This document shows positions 37,201 to 49,545 of a stretch of DNA of 64,000 nucleotides, piece after piece (position 1 is the first letter of the stretch; each line of letters begins with the position of its first letter). This DNA is from Viscum album (taxonomy: Eukaryota > Streptophyta > Magnoliopsida > Santalales > Viscaceae): the NCBI GenBank assembly GCA_963277665.1, contig OY728143.1:234785591-234849590 (forward strand), read 5' to 3'. Below the pieces are notes generated by a model. It had not been told where the DNA came from and made no database searches. It worked only from the letters and a program-made list of their open reading frames with translations. The translations under genes were made by a program, and so were the position numbers.

Positions 37201-39438
37201 TATAAATAATTTCAATGAAAAATAGTCATAATTTTTCTCAAACATGATTTTACCTTTTGCAAGAAAATATATTCCTGATAAATTATATATGGGTAATAAA
37301 ATTAGTCACCCTGGAAATAATAATTTTATTGAGTAAAAATAGTTAAAACATCATCATTTGGTGTCCAATGAATTGGAACTGTAAATGGTGAACATGAATG
37401 AAATAGGGGAACAAATATTATAAAGAATTAATTTCACATTTCTATAATTTAATTGCTATATCAAGAATAGACATTCAGATGAATATTATAGATATTAATT
37501 TTTCACCCACTCTCTTTAGAAAAAATTTCATATTTATAATTTCAAGGGAATTTTCACAAGGGTGTAACCTATTTTTTGTAAATATTCATGTTTACTATAT
37601 TTTACATTTGTTAAAATAAGTGTATACCTAAAATATTTTTGTTCATCACCATAAATAAATTATTCAATTTTTATTTTTATATTTTCTCCTACTATGTTTC
37701 CCTTTTCAACTACAATGTGTTTATTCTATTGAGGTTATATTGGCTTGATTGAGTTTTTTATGATTGAATTACTTAAATTTATCCAATTAATAGTGTTTAT
37801 GTGCTGGTTAAATCGATTGTGGGGAGGCATTTCCCTATTTTATCTATAACTAGTCACTAGTTATTGTTTAATAATTATCCTTCCTGTTAATTATTTTTTC
37901 ATGCATATGGTGGTGTATTGAATAAATATTTATTTCCAACAAATAGTTATCCTTGATGATGTTCAGAAGATAATTTCACTGAATGCAATTGTCTTTTTAT
38001 GGGGTTCCCACATTACAAATGAATGGAGAGGCATGGAATGAATTCATAACCTCCATTAATCCAAAACTAATATCAATGTTAAAATAATTATATCATGACC
38101 CATTACCTCCAAATATCAATTTACATTTTTCATTCTTTTAACTCATTCTATTTTTAAATTTATATTTATGTCTTTATATTTAAATAATTTTAAAACACCA
38201 ATTATATTTCTATTATGATTTCATATTAGTTTGTAAATATTAGTGACAATAGAAAAATAGTGTATTTGAGTGGTCTCCAAGAGATATTGATCATTAGTTT
38301 ACTCAACATATTAAAAATAGAGGTAAATAAAATATTGACTATGGTAAAATGGAAAAATTATCACATTCACATTAACAAAAATTGAAGTAGTTACCACTGA
38401 AAATATTTATATTAAAATAAATTATTACTAAATGTATGATGAGTTTTTATAAGTAAATTCAATATGTAAATATATATATGTGAATTATAAATGAATATAT
38501 TTTTAATAACTCTATATTTATTATACATGAGGTTTTAACATGTATAAAATAATATTATATTTGAGTAATGGGATTTATGTTTCAATATATTCTTAATCAT
38601 GAATTTTTATGTTTCAATTTTAATTAATAAAAATTATATTATTATTTGATAAGACACATTAATTAATTATATAATAATCATTTATCAAATTTTGAGGATT
38701 AATTAAAATTTCACTCTCATTGGTTCTAAAATGATTCATAAATATTTTTTTATTAATAGTTGACCGTATTAATCATCATTCATCACAAAAAATCTCATTC
38801 CATATCATTATTTTGTAAATGTTTTAATGAAATATTTTTAGGATTTTTTATTTATTTTATAATTTCATTCATAATCATATTTTAGTTTTTACATAATGGT
38901 TAAAAAATAATTTTCTAGCCATTTTTTGAATGTGCTACATTTTTTCCCAATGGTGTAAACATAATAATTGTTTAAACAATTACTACATGAATTTAATTTC
39001 CCACCAACCAGATTTCTCATTGATTTAAGTATTAAATTTCAATTTTCTGTGCATCATCATAATTTTTTTTCATATTTTTTTTGAATTTTATATTATTAAA
39101 ATTTTATTTGAAAATTATATGTGTATTTTCCTAAATGATAATCCAATTATATTTCTGTGTTTTTTTTGTTTTCATAACAACATTTGATATAAAAAACTAA
39201 TCATAGTTTTTATTATCTTATGAGTGATTCATATTTTTTATGGATTATTTATCATATTAATGATCAAATGTTGAATCAAACCTATTCTTCATTTGAATTA
39301 TTCATTAATGAAATAAATAACTTTTTATAAAACATTTTCCAATTCCCTAGGTAATGATATAGTGATATAAAATATTTTAATATTTTTTTTGAATTTATAA
39401 TCAATATTTTATTTTTATAATGTTTGTGTCTATAATTA
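34276..39438. other. Extremely AT-rich anonymous DNA
   Basis: No open frame of note and no recognisable domain. Long T and A tracts dominate from 34550 to 36350. Near 36990-37160 the wording (ATTTGGACC, AGTTCAGGAATCATTTTATTATTGG) resembles common decayed plant repeat sequence. If E3 inserted into E2, the missing 5' half of E2 should start here, but I found no gag, protease or LTR signal that proves it. Confidence 0.45.
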
Positions 39439-41689
39439 TATAACACCCCATGTACATTATTTAATAATGGTTTAAATTATAATATAGTAAGTATGTCACT
39501 GCTAGCTTGTGGTATTCTACATTTTAATGTATTTTCAATTCATATAGTCATGGATATTTAATTAGATGTATGAAATTTTGGGTTTTCTATTGAAAAAATT
39601 AGAAGAAAAAATACAAGTAGAGAAATATGTACATATTGTGTAATTGGTTATTCTAAAATATAATGTTGAAATGATGCTATTTATGGCATATGTGGACTCA
39701 ATAAAATATATAAGGTGTATGCGAGTAACATGTCATTTAAATTCCCCAACTCGGATTGTTATATTTCATACAACATATAGTTTATCCTCACAATTAATTT
39801 TATTCTCCCTCACAACTCCCAGGGGTTCAAAAGACAAATTCCTATGATTTTCGATGTAAGAAAATTTGTGAGAATGAATCATTTATTTCCTATTTGTGGA
39901 ATAAAAATGTTAGTTTTCATTTCCCCCAACATTGTTTGTATCTTCCAGTATTGGTTTGACTGTAAATATATTATTTGTCTTTACACTCAAATCAACATTA
40001 TTTTATTTTCAAAAATGAGATAATCAGAGAATTTTATTATTGAACTGGAGGAAGAAGGTTTCATTTTTTGGAATAATATTGGATTCTTTTAGCTAGTCTA
40101 TTGAAAGGATGATTCTTCTATCGAACTATATTTTTAATGATATTGTTTTTTGGATCATTCCAAAATCATAATTATGTTTCATTTGAGATAATTTATGGAA
40201 TTAATTGAGGAAACACATATTGATGTGGTTTCAATTGAAAGATTATGAAATAAGGTATTTGTTTGAAAAATTATTTTTTAAAATTGTGACATACATGTAT
40301 GATGAGTGTTCATAATAATTCATGATGGGTAATAGTTAGATGTACCTCCATAAAATAATAATAATTTGTAATGTGTGGTTGTAAAATATACCACCCCAAA
40401 ATGATGATAATTTAGGATACATCAAAACTAGATGTACCACTGTCATGTCGGTTACAAAGTGGGGGATTAGTGATATGATTTATTAAAACTCATGAGTATA
40501 TGGATGGAAATGGTTACATGAATTTTGTGTTTACATGGGTTTTTAATTGTGTAAATTTGAAAATATAAATGAAATGGGTTTATAATATTTGTCCTTATGA
40601 TCTATAAAATGAAATAAGTCCATATTTCGTCATTTTTTCTTACATTCATCGATAATATTTTATTGAATTATAGATACATGTTCTTGTCCTAGTGGAATGT
40701 GAATGGTTGTATTCTATGAAATCCTACTGTGTTTTTTAATCAATATATTCATAGAAACCTTTTGTGTTATTAGATATCCTATAATGAGAATCAAGAATGG
40801 GTTATCTTTCAAACATCTCTAGTGGTGACCATTGGCTTGATGGTATGGTAACTGAAGATAGAGCATGGAAGTTCCCACATCTTGGTATTGGATGGTTCCT
40901 AAGTGGAGAAAATTCCTTTCTACATGGAGTCCTAATAATTCATATTTTCCCTCTATCCACTTTACTCTAATGTAATAATGTTTTGTAATTTTATTGAGTT
41001 ATGTTTTTTTTATTTTCATCCACTTTTAGCCTAATTTGATTTTATCTCTTAAAATGTTGTCTATTATCCAGGTAAAATTGTCCCCCATTATCCTCTAATT
41101 CCCTAGTAATTTATTTTTAGCCTTTAGTTATCATGGGATATCATGTTATTCTAGTATCCCATTGGCTCTACTTATGCCAATGATAAGGGGTTTGGTGATA
41201 CAAATGGTATTACTGTTGGTCAAACCAATTATTTTTTTGGAGCAAATGGAATCAATATGACCAGTAAATGAGTTTCATATGGTAAAATGACTGATCCGTC
41301 CTTTAGTTGGGTTGATATAAATAGCTTAGTACTATCATAACTTGAAATATTCAACATGAAAATACAAATCTGAAATTATTTTAAAAAACCACATCTTACC
41401 ATGGTTTTTTGGGTAAAAAAGTGTTGAATCACACATATATGAGTTATTTTATCATATCATCGTTGGATTAGATGATGAGTGTTTCATTCCATGCATTATG
41501 ATAACATGTCCCATTAGGGATTAATTCTTCATATTCGTTAAAATGAGTTTTGAAAAAAATGTTAAATATTTGAAAATATTATTTCATTGTTTATTACATG
41601 TTCAATGGAAATTTATTTATGAATATTTATGTATCTATTAAACCATTCAGTTCCTACAAAGAAACATTTCAAATAGTGTTTTTTATACA
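39439..41689 (+). repeat. E4 5' LTR
   Basis: It starts TATAACACCCC, a C-to-T/G-to-A-decayed form of the usual TGTAACACCCC, and ends TTTTTTATACA just before a primer-binding site. It aligns with 56269-58481; for example CATCTTGGTATTGGATGG (40880) against CATCTTGGTATCGGTTGAGG (57637), followed in both by CTACATGGAG. Lengths are nearly equal (2.25 and 2.21 kb). The frame 39644-39847 lies in the LTR and is not a gene. Confidence 0.82.
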
Positions 41690-41694
41690 AAAAA

Positions 41695-41706
41695 TGGTAC
41701 CATTGA
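41695..41706 (+). promoter_or_regulatory. E4 primer-binding site, decayed
   Basis: TGGTACCATTGA follows the 5' LTR end after five A residues. It is a diverged match to TGGTATCAGAGC. Its location is better support than its sequence. Confidence 0.55.
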
Positions 41707-43023
41707 TAGGTTGAAGAATCCATGGGATGAATCTACTGAAAATGTGGTTTCACCTAAACCACAGTCGAGAAAAAAACTTATAAATATTATCATGAATGAA
41801 ATTCAAACTATTAAGAGACAAGATAGATATTATGAACCAAATAAATAGAACATTCAATATAGTTTTATAATTATAAACAACCAATGTATTTATGGGATTT
41901 AAACATGATAATGAATAAGTGTGGATAAATCTAATAAATATAATTTATTATTTTCATGGTACATAGCCATAGATGCTAATTATATTATAAACCTATATAT
42001 TGGAAGTTAGTTCACACTAATTGTAGTATTATTTGTCCAAAATTAATCCAATATGGGAATTATATGGGATGATTTTAATATAAATTTAAAATAAAATTTT
42101 ATCCACACAATATAAAAATATCAAGAACCACGTATTTCATAATCTTAATGAATAAAAAACTTATTGTGAATGAGTATTCAATAATGTTTATAAAAATGGT
42201 TCATTTGGATCCTACATATGATACTCGTTAGTCCCTAAAGGTGCTCATTTTTTAGGGATTGTGACTGGTAAATAAAATGTAAAATAGAAATTCATTGAAA
42301 TATAAATTATATATATATATATGTTATTAATAGGGAAATTGTTGTCTAATTAGATATTTTTGGAATTATATGGGAGTTAGTACATTTTTAGCAATATGGA
42401 TCACTTTCAACTAATGATCTAGAAATAATAGAAGAACTCGTGTATATTATCATGAATATAAAACTCCCTAGATTAAGAAAATAAAATAAGTTAATTTTTC
42501 TCATATATCTGATATCAAACTAGGGTAGTTTCATTGTGATCATTGATGCATACGAAGAATGAACATACTCCATAAAAATGAAATTTCCACTTATGTAGAA
42601 AGAAAGAACATATCAATATTTTATTCATAATATTCTGAGATAAGTAGATGGATAATTCTCTACACATCCTCATCCATTTTATTCTCAGATATCATAGACA
42701 GATAAAACTAATTCACATCCACATACACTGTTACCCCAGAAAATTTCAAGGGACATTTCTATTGATTAGTAAAAAACTCACTAGTGAAGTAATATTTATC
42801 ACGTGACATCTAAGAGAAACCATTATGAAGGATAGAATGGAATTTTTAGTGATTACATAGCTCCCTTAATGGTTCTATGAATTATTCATCTATACGAACC
42901 TCTAATGTATGATTATTTTAAAACTAAATGATCACATCAATTTTTTCCTTCTATAGTGATTATAAAATTATGATTTCACATAGAAATGATTAATAATTTC
43001 TTGAATATAATGCCCTTTTTGGA
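41707..43023 (+). other. E4 gag region, unrecognisable
   Basis: By position between primer-binding site and protease this 1.3 kb should hold gag. I saw no intact gag motif or zinc knuckle; the sequence has many stops in all plus frames. Confidence 0.4.
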
Positions 43024-43260
43024 ATGTTGGAGTGTTGTGTATTTAAATACCCAGATTTTTTCATTACCATATATAGTGTTCGTTTTATTTTAAACTTTTT
43101 GGACATAGTGATTTGCATATTTCAATTGATATTTAGTATGGACATGTTGGTAGGGCTTAAATCCAATGTATACTACTATTCGGGGAGCCTGGAATTTACA
43201 ACCCCATATGGATCTCAAAATTTATTCAAGGGAGATTGGGATATAAATCCAAGAAGTTAA
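43024..43260 (+). pseudogene. E4 protease C-terminal fragment
   Basis: A 78-residue open frame. FQLIFSMDMLVGLKSNVYYYSG... aligns with the second retropepsin signature and what follows (FDVILGMDWL...H...IDC), and LEFTTPYGSQNLFKGD resembles the strand after it (V.F..PG.PEF.F.GD). The first active-site motif (DSGA) is not recognisable upstream. It lies 83 bases left of the E5 insertion, and the next pol domain, RT, resumes on the other side of E5 in the same orientation, which supports the assignment. Confidence 0.6.
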
Positions 43261-43338
43261 AATATATAGTGATATAAGATGGAAAAATCATAGTAAATTT
43301 TATGGAAATGACCCTAGTAGATGTTGAGAAAATTGGGA

Positions 43339-43343
43339 ATTTG
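43339..43343. repeat. E5 left target-site duplication ATTTG
   Basis: ATTTG abuts the E5 left LTR; the right side has ATGTG at 53338-53342, four of five bases identical. Confidence 0.55.
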
Positions 43344-46300
43344 TATAAAATCCTTGTCATATTGTACATTAGAACTACATCATTTTAGTAATACACAAAA
43401 AATTACATAAAAAGACATCCAAAGGCTCTATTATTCAAGTGCCATTGGAAACAAGTAAATGTAAACACTTATACATGATTGAGCAAGATAATCTCCAACT
43501 AGGTTCCACCAGACTAGCACCACTCTTAGTCATATCATACATAAAATATATTTTCATAACATGGGAATGGAATCATAAAAATTGGTGGTCTCATAATCTC
43601 AATAATAGGGAATAAATAAAATATGTTTCCATAAAAATGTCTCTAAGATTATGAGAATTTGACCTTAACAATATAATATTATTCCATGAATATCAAAAAT
43701 CATAAATATGATACATTGAATAATGGTTACCTATTCATAATGATTGATTCATAAGAAAGTCAATATCATAATCCATGAAAGAATATCATAATAGTAAGGC
43801 ATGTAATTTATGGAATGGAAGTCATATTATTACATTGTGAAAATGTATATATAGAAAAAAGAATCTATCATTATTCTAACATCAATATATATAAATTTCG
43901 CATAAACCACTGTATTGGGAACCAGGTCCATGATGAACATTGTTATCATGTAATTAGGTTCACACAAAACATTATGAACATGTAATCAAGATCACACATA
44001 AAATATAGAAATAGGACTAGGTAAATTCATAACACTATGGAAATTTAATCAGGTTGAAACATATCATTATGAAAACATAATAAGTATAACACATAATATT
44101 CTAAAAATGTAATTAGGTCCATGCACAGACATATAGTCATGAAACCAGGTCCATTAATAACATTTTCCACATGTAATCTGGTTCACATAAAACATCTTGA
44201 ACATGTAATAAGTTTAACTCATATTATTATGAATATGAAATTAGGCTTACACATAGCATATATAGTCATGAGTCATGCATCATTACCCAATTCATTGGAG
44301 GGATATATAGGTCCCACTCATTAGATAAAAAAATAACACAAACTTGTTGAAAAACATAAAAAACAGTCATCATATCATGACCCATAAAAGGGATGGTTTT
44401 AATAGAAATCATATCATAAACCATGAAATAATATGGGTTTCATGAGCATTTCATCACATCATACCCTATGGAAAAGTTACTCCTTTCATAATCATTTCAT
44501 TAATTCATTTCAAATGAAAATAATCGGATCCAAAAATGATATAATACATGGAAAAGATATAGGATTCATAAATATCACTCCATTAAAACATAAAATAGTA
44601 AATAAATAATAAAAAATGTATTATTGGATCATTCCTTCAACAAATAAAAAATTATTTCAAAGGATGACATCATAGAAAGAGAAGGATCGTTGGAGGAAAC
44701 TTGAAACATTTCATAACGAAAATGGACATACATTAAAAATAATTTTAATTTAACCTTTTCAAGAATCCATTTCTCATAATTAAATAGTTACAATTTCATA
44801 TAAATCATTTCCTGAGGGAAATATATTTTTTACTCTGTAAAATCTATTTAAAAAATTAAGCATATTTAAAAAAAATTTATTTCAATATATAATTGATAAC
44901 ATTAAAAGGAATATTAAAAATATTTTTGAAAATAATGTTTATATGAAAACAATATGAAAAAAATATTGAAATTATTAAAACATTTCAAAATCCTTTTACT
45001 TTTAAAATTCTTTTACATCATAAAAATAATTCTGGAAATTATTTTCAAAAAAATTCCCTTAAAAATTATAAATACAACATGAAAGCAGTTTGAAAACAAT
45101 CATTATCACCAATTTATAAGAAAAGGTTTAAAAAAACATGAAACACTATTTAATCATAAAATATTAATGAAAAAAATATAGAAAACCTAGTTTTGAGGGA
45201 ACACATATTTTTGAATGAAAGTTGAAATAATGTCAGATTATCATAAAAACGACTCCTTAATTATCTTACATACAAAAAAGTGCGAAAATGTTACTAATAC
45301 ATGAAGAAATCATGAATAAACATAGTGGGAGAAAATATATGATTTATATTGAGCTATGGATAATAATATTTCATTAATAGATGAATACTCATAAACAATC
45401 CAGATTCTCTTTGAGGTTGTTTCAAAAAACACTCACCATATAAAATTTTTGAATTATACTCACCATGTAAGAAAATGAAAATAAAGGAAAAATAAATTAT
45501 CAGGAAAACAATAAGTTTAATGATAAGAAATTTCATGTGGAACTATATACACATTTTGAAATAATATTCTTGCATAATAGTGAATGTGTCTAAAAAATGA
45601 CTATTGAGACAAAATTATATTACGGATTTGGTTACTTTTAAAACATTAACCCTATGAAATAATGATCAATAATTAGTTTTGTAGATATATATAAATTAAT
45701 GTATAATAATACAAAAAATATTTATGATGGGAGTAAACACACAAATATATGAAATTGGAGGTGAAATGTGATTATGTCATTGGTAAAAACAATAGTGACG
45801 AATGGAAATTATAATTTTATGTCTTGAATGTCATTATAATCATTAAAAATCCACTTATTTGGGTATGTAAATTAGGTTTTCTCCAAATAGATTCATGGTT
45901 TTTCTTTCTTCCTTATTATAGGCTTCATGGAAGAAGGGATGGATTTTTTAATATGAATTGGGTAGATAATGGAAGTTCCTATGTGGGTTGATATGAGTGA
46001 GGAAGGGGGAGAGGTATTTTACTTTTATAAAGGAGGGAGTAGATAGAAATTTCATTTATGAAATAATGTCAGGTTTACCCACATTATTACCTAAAAAATT
46101 CATCAATAACAATAAAAAGATATAAATATAAGGTGTATTTAAGAAATATTTCTATCCCATACTTTTTTTGACAATTTACTTGGTCATTTTGAACAATATG
46201 GTTACATTTTGGTCTATTTGTAATCATAAATTTACTTTAATCATTGTATTAATTTTAATAAAATTTACTAATACATTTTGCCAAAAAATTATGTTCATGT

Positions 46301-47116
46301 TATTATAATATAATGATTATAAATGTTATGATTATTTTTATCCTTTATTGATTCAATTCACAGGAGTGAAAAATTTTAGTTTAATTCCAATCCTACAAAT
46401 GTGGTGAGAAAGTGGGTTTTCAAAGGGATAATATTCCAATGTTCAATAATATTATATATCTAAAGAAAACATAAAAAATGATTCAAATTACCTAAATTGA
46501 ATTAATATATATATTATTGATCAAATACTACATTAATACGAACTAGATATATAATTTCACAATATAAATAATTATATGAAAAAATTATTTTGAATTAAAA
46601 TTCATCATTTTTCACTATTCTTAAAAAAATGATGTTTCTTAGAAATATAACCAAAATTTACCCTATAATAATTTTAACCTTATGAACTCATAAATTGATT
46701 TTATTTTATCAAATTAATTTTCTATGAGTGATTCAAATTAATTTTATCGTGGTTTAAAAGAAGACATAAAAGAAGTACCTTTAAAAAAAATATTTTGAAA
46801 CATATAAATATATTAATAAAATTATATATCTCATTTTAAATATGTTAATTTATATTAAAACATTTGAAAAATATAATAACTACACATTTATATATATATT
46901 AATATTATAAATTTGTAGGATATAATTATCTCATTTAAATAAATATAATATTAACATGTTATTTGTTTTTGAAGCCATGTTGGTGTTGCATGAAGCACAA
47001 GCTTACCTTTGTTTAGCATATAACAAACTTTTCACATTGTGTAGAGTGAAATATAAGACATCATAGGAAACTAATTTATTCAAAATAAAAAGACCAAAAA
47101 ATCCTTGTATGATACA
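43344..47116 (-). repeat. E5 left LTR (3' LTR)
   Basis: It aligns with 49546-53337 along its length. Clear anchors are ATATCATACATAAA (43530 against 49736), TTTCATTAATTCAT against TATCATTAATTAAT (44486, 50696), ACTCACCATGTA (45457 against 51651), and GCCATG.(T/C)(T/A)GTGTT (46974 against 53198). The frame 45354-45536 and the plus frame 44121-44324 lie inside the LTR and are not genes. Confidence 0.83.
43936..44280. repeat. Minisatellite, about 33-bp units, in E5 left LTR
   Basis: About ten diverged head-to-tail copies of a unit near AACATTATGAACATGTAAT plus CAGGTTCACACATA. The conserved core is ATGTAAT(C/T)AGGTTCACACAT. The same array exists in the other LTR at 50085-50450. Confidence 0.85.
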
Positions 47117-47130
47117 TTATACCCGCCTTC
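47117..47130 (-). promoter_or_regulatory. E5 polypurine tract candidate
   Basis: The minus strand reads GAAGGCGGGTATAA immediately before the 3' LTR, an interrupted purine run at the expected place. Confidence 0.5.
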
Positions 47131-49531
47131 AAATGAATTTCCCACAAAAAATCATTTGGGTTTTCAATAGTCTAATAATTGAATGTTTCTCTCCTTGAAG
47201 ATGACATTGTAAAATTGAATTCTAAAATTTTTATAAAAATTTAATATTTGAAGAAAAATATTAAACCATGGTTACCCATAACTAGGTTTAGACAATGGAT
47301 AACATAGGTTGTAAGAGAATAATGTAAATAGAGGAAAATCAAAAATAATTATAGAGATTGATAAAGATTGAAGTTTAAAGAAAAGTGGGTGACCGAAAGA
47401 AAGATAACAATCCAAAAACCATAAAATGAAGAAGTGTGAAATATCTCATATATTACATAAAAAAATGAAAATTTAGTAGCATTTTTTGATGACCATTTTT
47501 CTAAATAATATATTCCTCATTTATTTCATTCCATTCCTTATGCACAATCACATCCTTTAGTTGCGACTAGATTAATTACCACATCAACTCTTACTCCAAG
47601 GAGTTAAGGTGATATTTTCATTCATGAAAAACTAAATTATCATGAGATCTATTAATATAATGATAGTTCATTCCATATATCAAAAAATAAATTATCTTGC
47701 TATGTAATCCAATATTCATAAATCTACATATGGAAAGATAATAATTTAATCTCTAAAGCATCATCCTAAATTTAACATATACCATTCAATAAATATTTAT
47801 CCTTATAACCTTTTTGGGAGGTTAATATTGAAAAAATTCGAAATAATGTCACTAAATTATCTTTACATAGATCCACAATATATCATTATTTTGAATTTGG
47901 TTGTCAAATTCAAAACCGTTAAATATCGCCATTATATTTCCTATTTAAACATGTTAATAATATAAATTATCACAAATCCCATTTACAAAATGTCATTTAT
48001 TCATAATCCAAAGATTACAAGATATATTTAATTTCTAAAATAATTTTTAAACTTCATCAATGAAAACATATAAAATTCTGTCAAAATATACATTATTATT
48101 TATGTGGTGGTAATTACCTTATAATTTACTTATTCATATCCCAAAAATTATTATCCAAACATAATTATCTCACCAACAAGACTAAATTAATAGTTACATC
48201 CCCTTAATAAAAATATCAAATTTACATGAATTCAATTTTTACATAAAAAACATAATACACATCCTTTTAAATCCATACTAGAAAACATATTCAGAAAATT
48301 CATATATTTCATGATTATTATAACATAGTCATTCAATTAAAAAACTTAAATACTTCATTCATCTATCTTTATTCTCAAAAAAGTTACTAATATTATTTGT
48401 CTTATTTTGTAATACCACATTCATAAAATCTGAAATAAATATCTTGTCATATCATTAATCAAAACCAATTCATTAATGTTTACAAACAATACATTTAAAA
48501 CAACAAATACCTTTCACATACAGTGTCTCCTTTATTAGTAGAAAAACCATTACATAAACAACCTTTTGGATTATCTTCATGAGCCTTCCATAGAGGAACC
48601 AATTTTTCATTATTATTCAGTATTTAAACATTTAATTCATTCATCAATCGCTAATTCCTTTAGAGGGCCAATATTCCCATATATTTCATTGACTGGTCTT
48701 TTCTATTTCCATTTTTCTTTAATAACATATTCTTGGTCCTCCAACACATATACTTGAGTGTTCCTTTCCACATTATCAAAATGATTGAAACCGAATCGTC
48801 ATTCCTTTATGGTCTCTAGTACTCAGTCTCTAATCCAACTCCTTGCTTCTATTCTTGTGTGTGTCTGAGGTTTACTTACGTTAAACATTTTTAATCATCC
48901 TATGTGAAAATTGAATATTAATTAAGTAAAATTACTTCAATATACTGATAATCCCATTTCACTACCCATCAACAAGTTTCCAATCACATTCATTGTTAAC
49001 CTAGTTTCATCTTGTTCTCTCCATTGATAAATTTTAAAAACCATAGAGTAAGAAATGATTGTCAATGTGAGGAACAACATACAAATGAAAAATAGGTATA
49101 TGATGTCAAAATTAGCAATCGATAATTAATCTAGGTCACCATATGTTATTCCTATGCTATTCAATTCCAACTTAATTTTAAATTCATCATGATGGTTCAT
49201 GGAGAGTTCGTGAATTCCTACAGAATTTCCATCGGGAGTCTCACTACAGGTGCCTAATAAGTTATATTGACATGTATCTGGAAATTATAGAGTCAGTATA
49301 CAGACAACATATAAAATTTGTTACCCCAAGGTAGATTTGTGAAACTGCCATTTCCCCTTGTAGTTTATGGAAAAGGATGTATGTATAGGGAACCATTCAC
49401 TCTATCCATTACTAGAATTACTTGAAATTTTCTTATTAGTTTCATTATCTATATACTTATCCTTCGACATTCACTTATTTTACTCACTAAGGTATTCTCA
49501 TCTTAGTTTCCATTGGCAAAATAAACCTTTT
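47117..49531 (-). other. E5 internal region without recognisable genes
   Basis: Minus-strand frames are broken and match no gag or pol domain that I know. Plus-strand frames 48566-48757 and 49367-49564 are short and low-complexity. Either the coding region was replaced or lost before amplification (LARD), or it has decayed past recognition. Nearby elements of similar or greater decay (E4) still show RT and integrase by eye, which favours true absence. Confidence 0.6.
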
Positions 49532-49543
49532 AATTTGATACTA
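49532..49543 (-). promoter_or_regulatory. E5 primer-binding site, decayed
   Basis: The minus strand reads TAGTATCAAATT two bases after the 5' LTR, a diverged form of TGGTATCAGAGC. The two-base spacer AC in plus orientation is the same as in E3. Confidence 0.65.
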
Positions 49544-49545
49544 AC

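Noticed and set aside
43936..44280. CRISPR-like array
   Set aside because: The units are contiguous and diverged without unique spacers; it is an LTR minisatellite in plant DNA.
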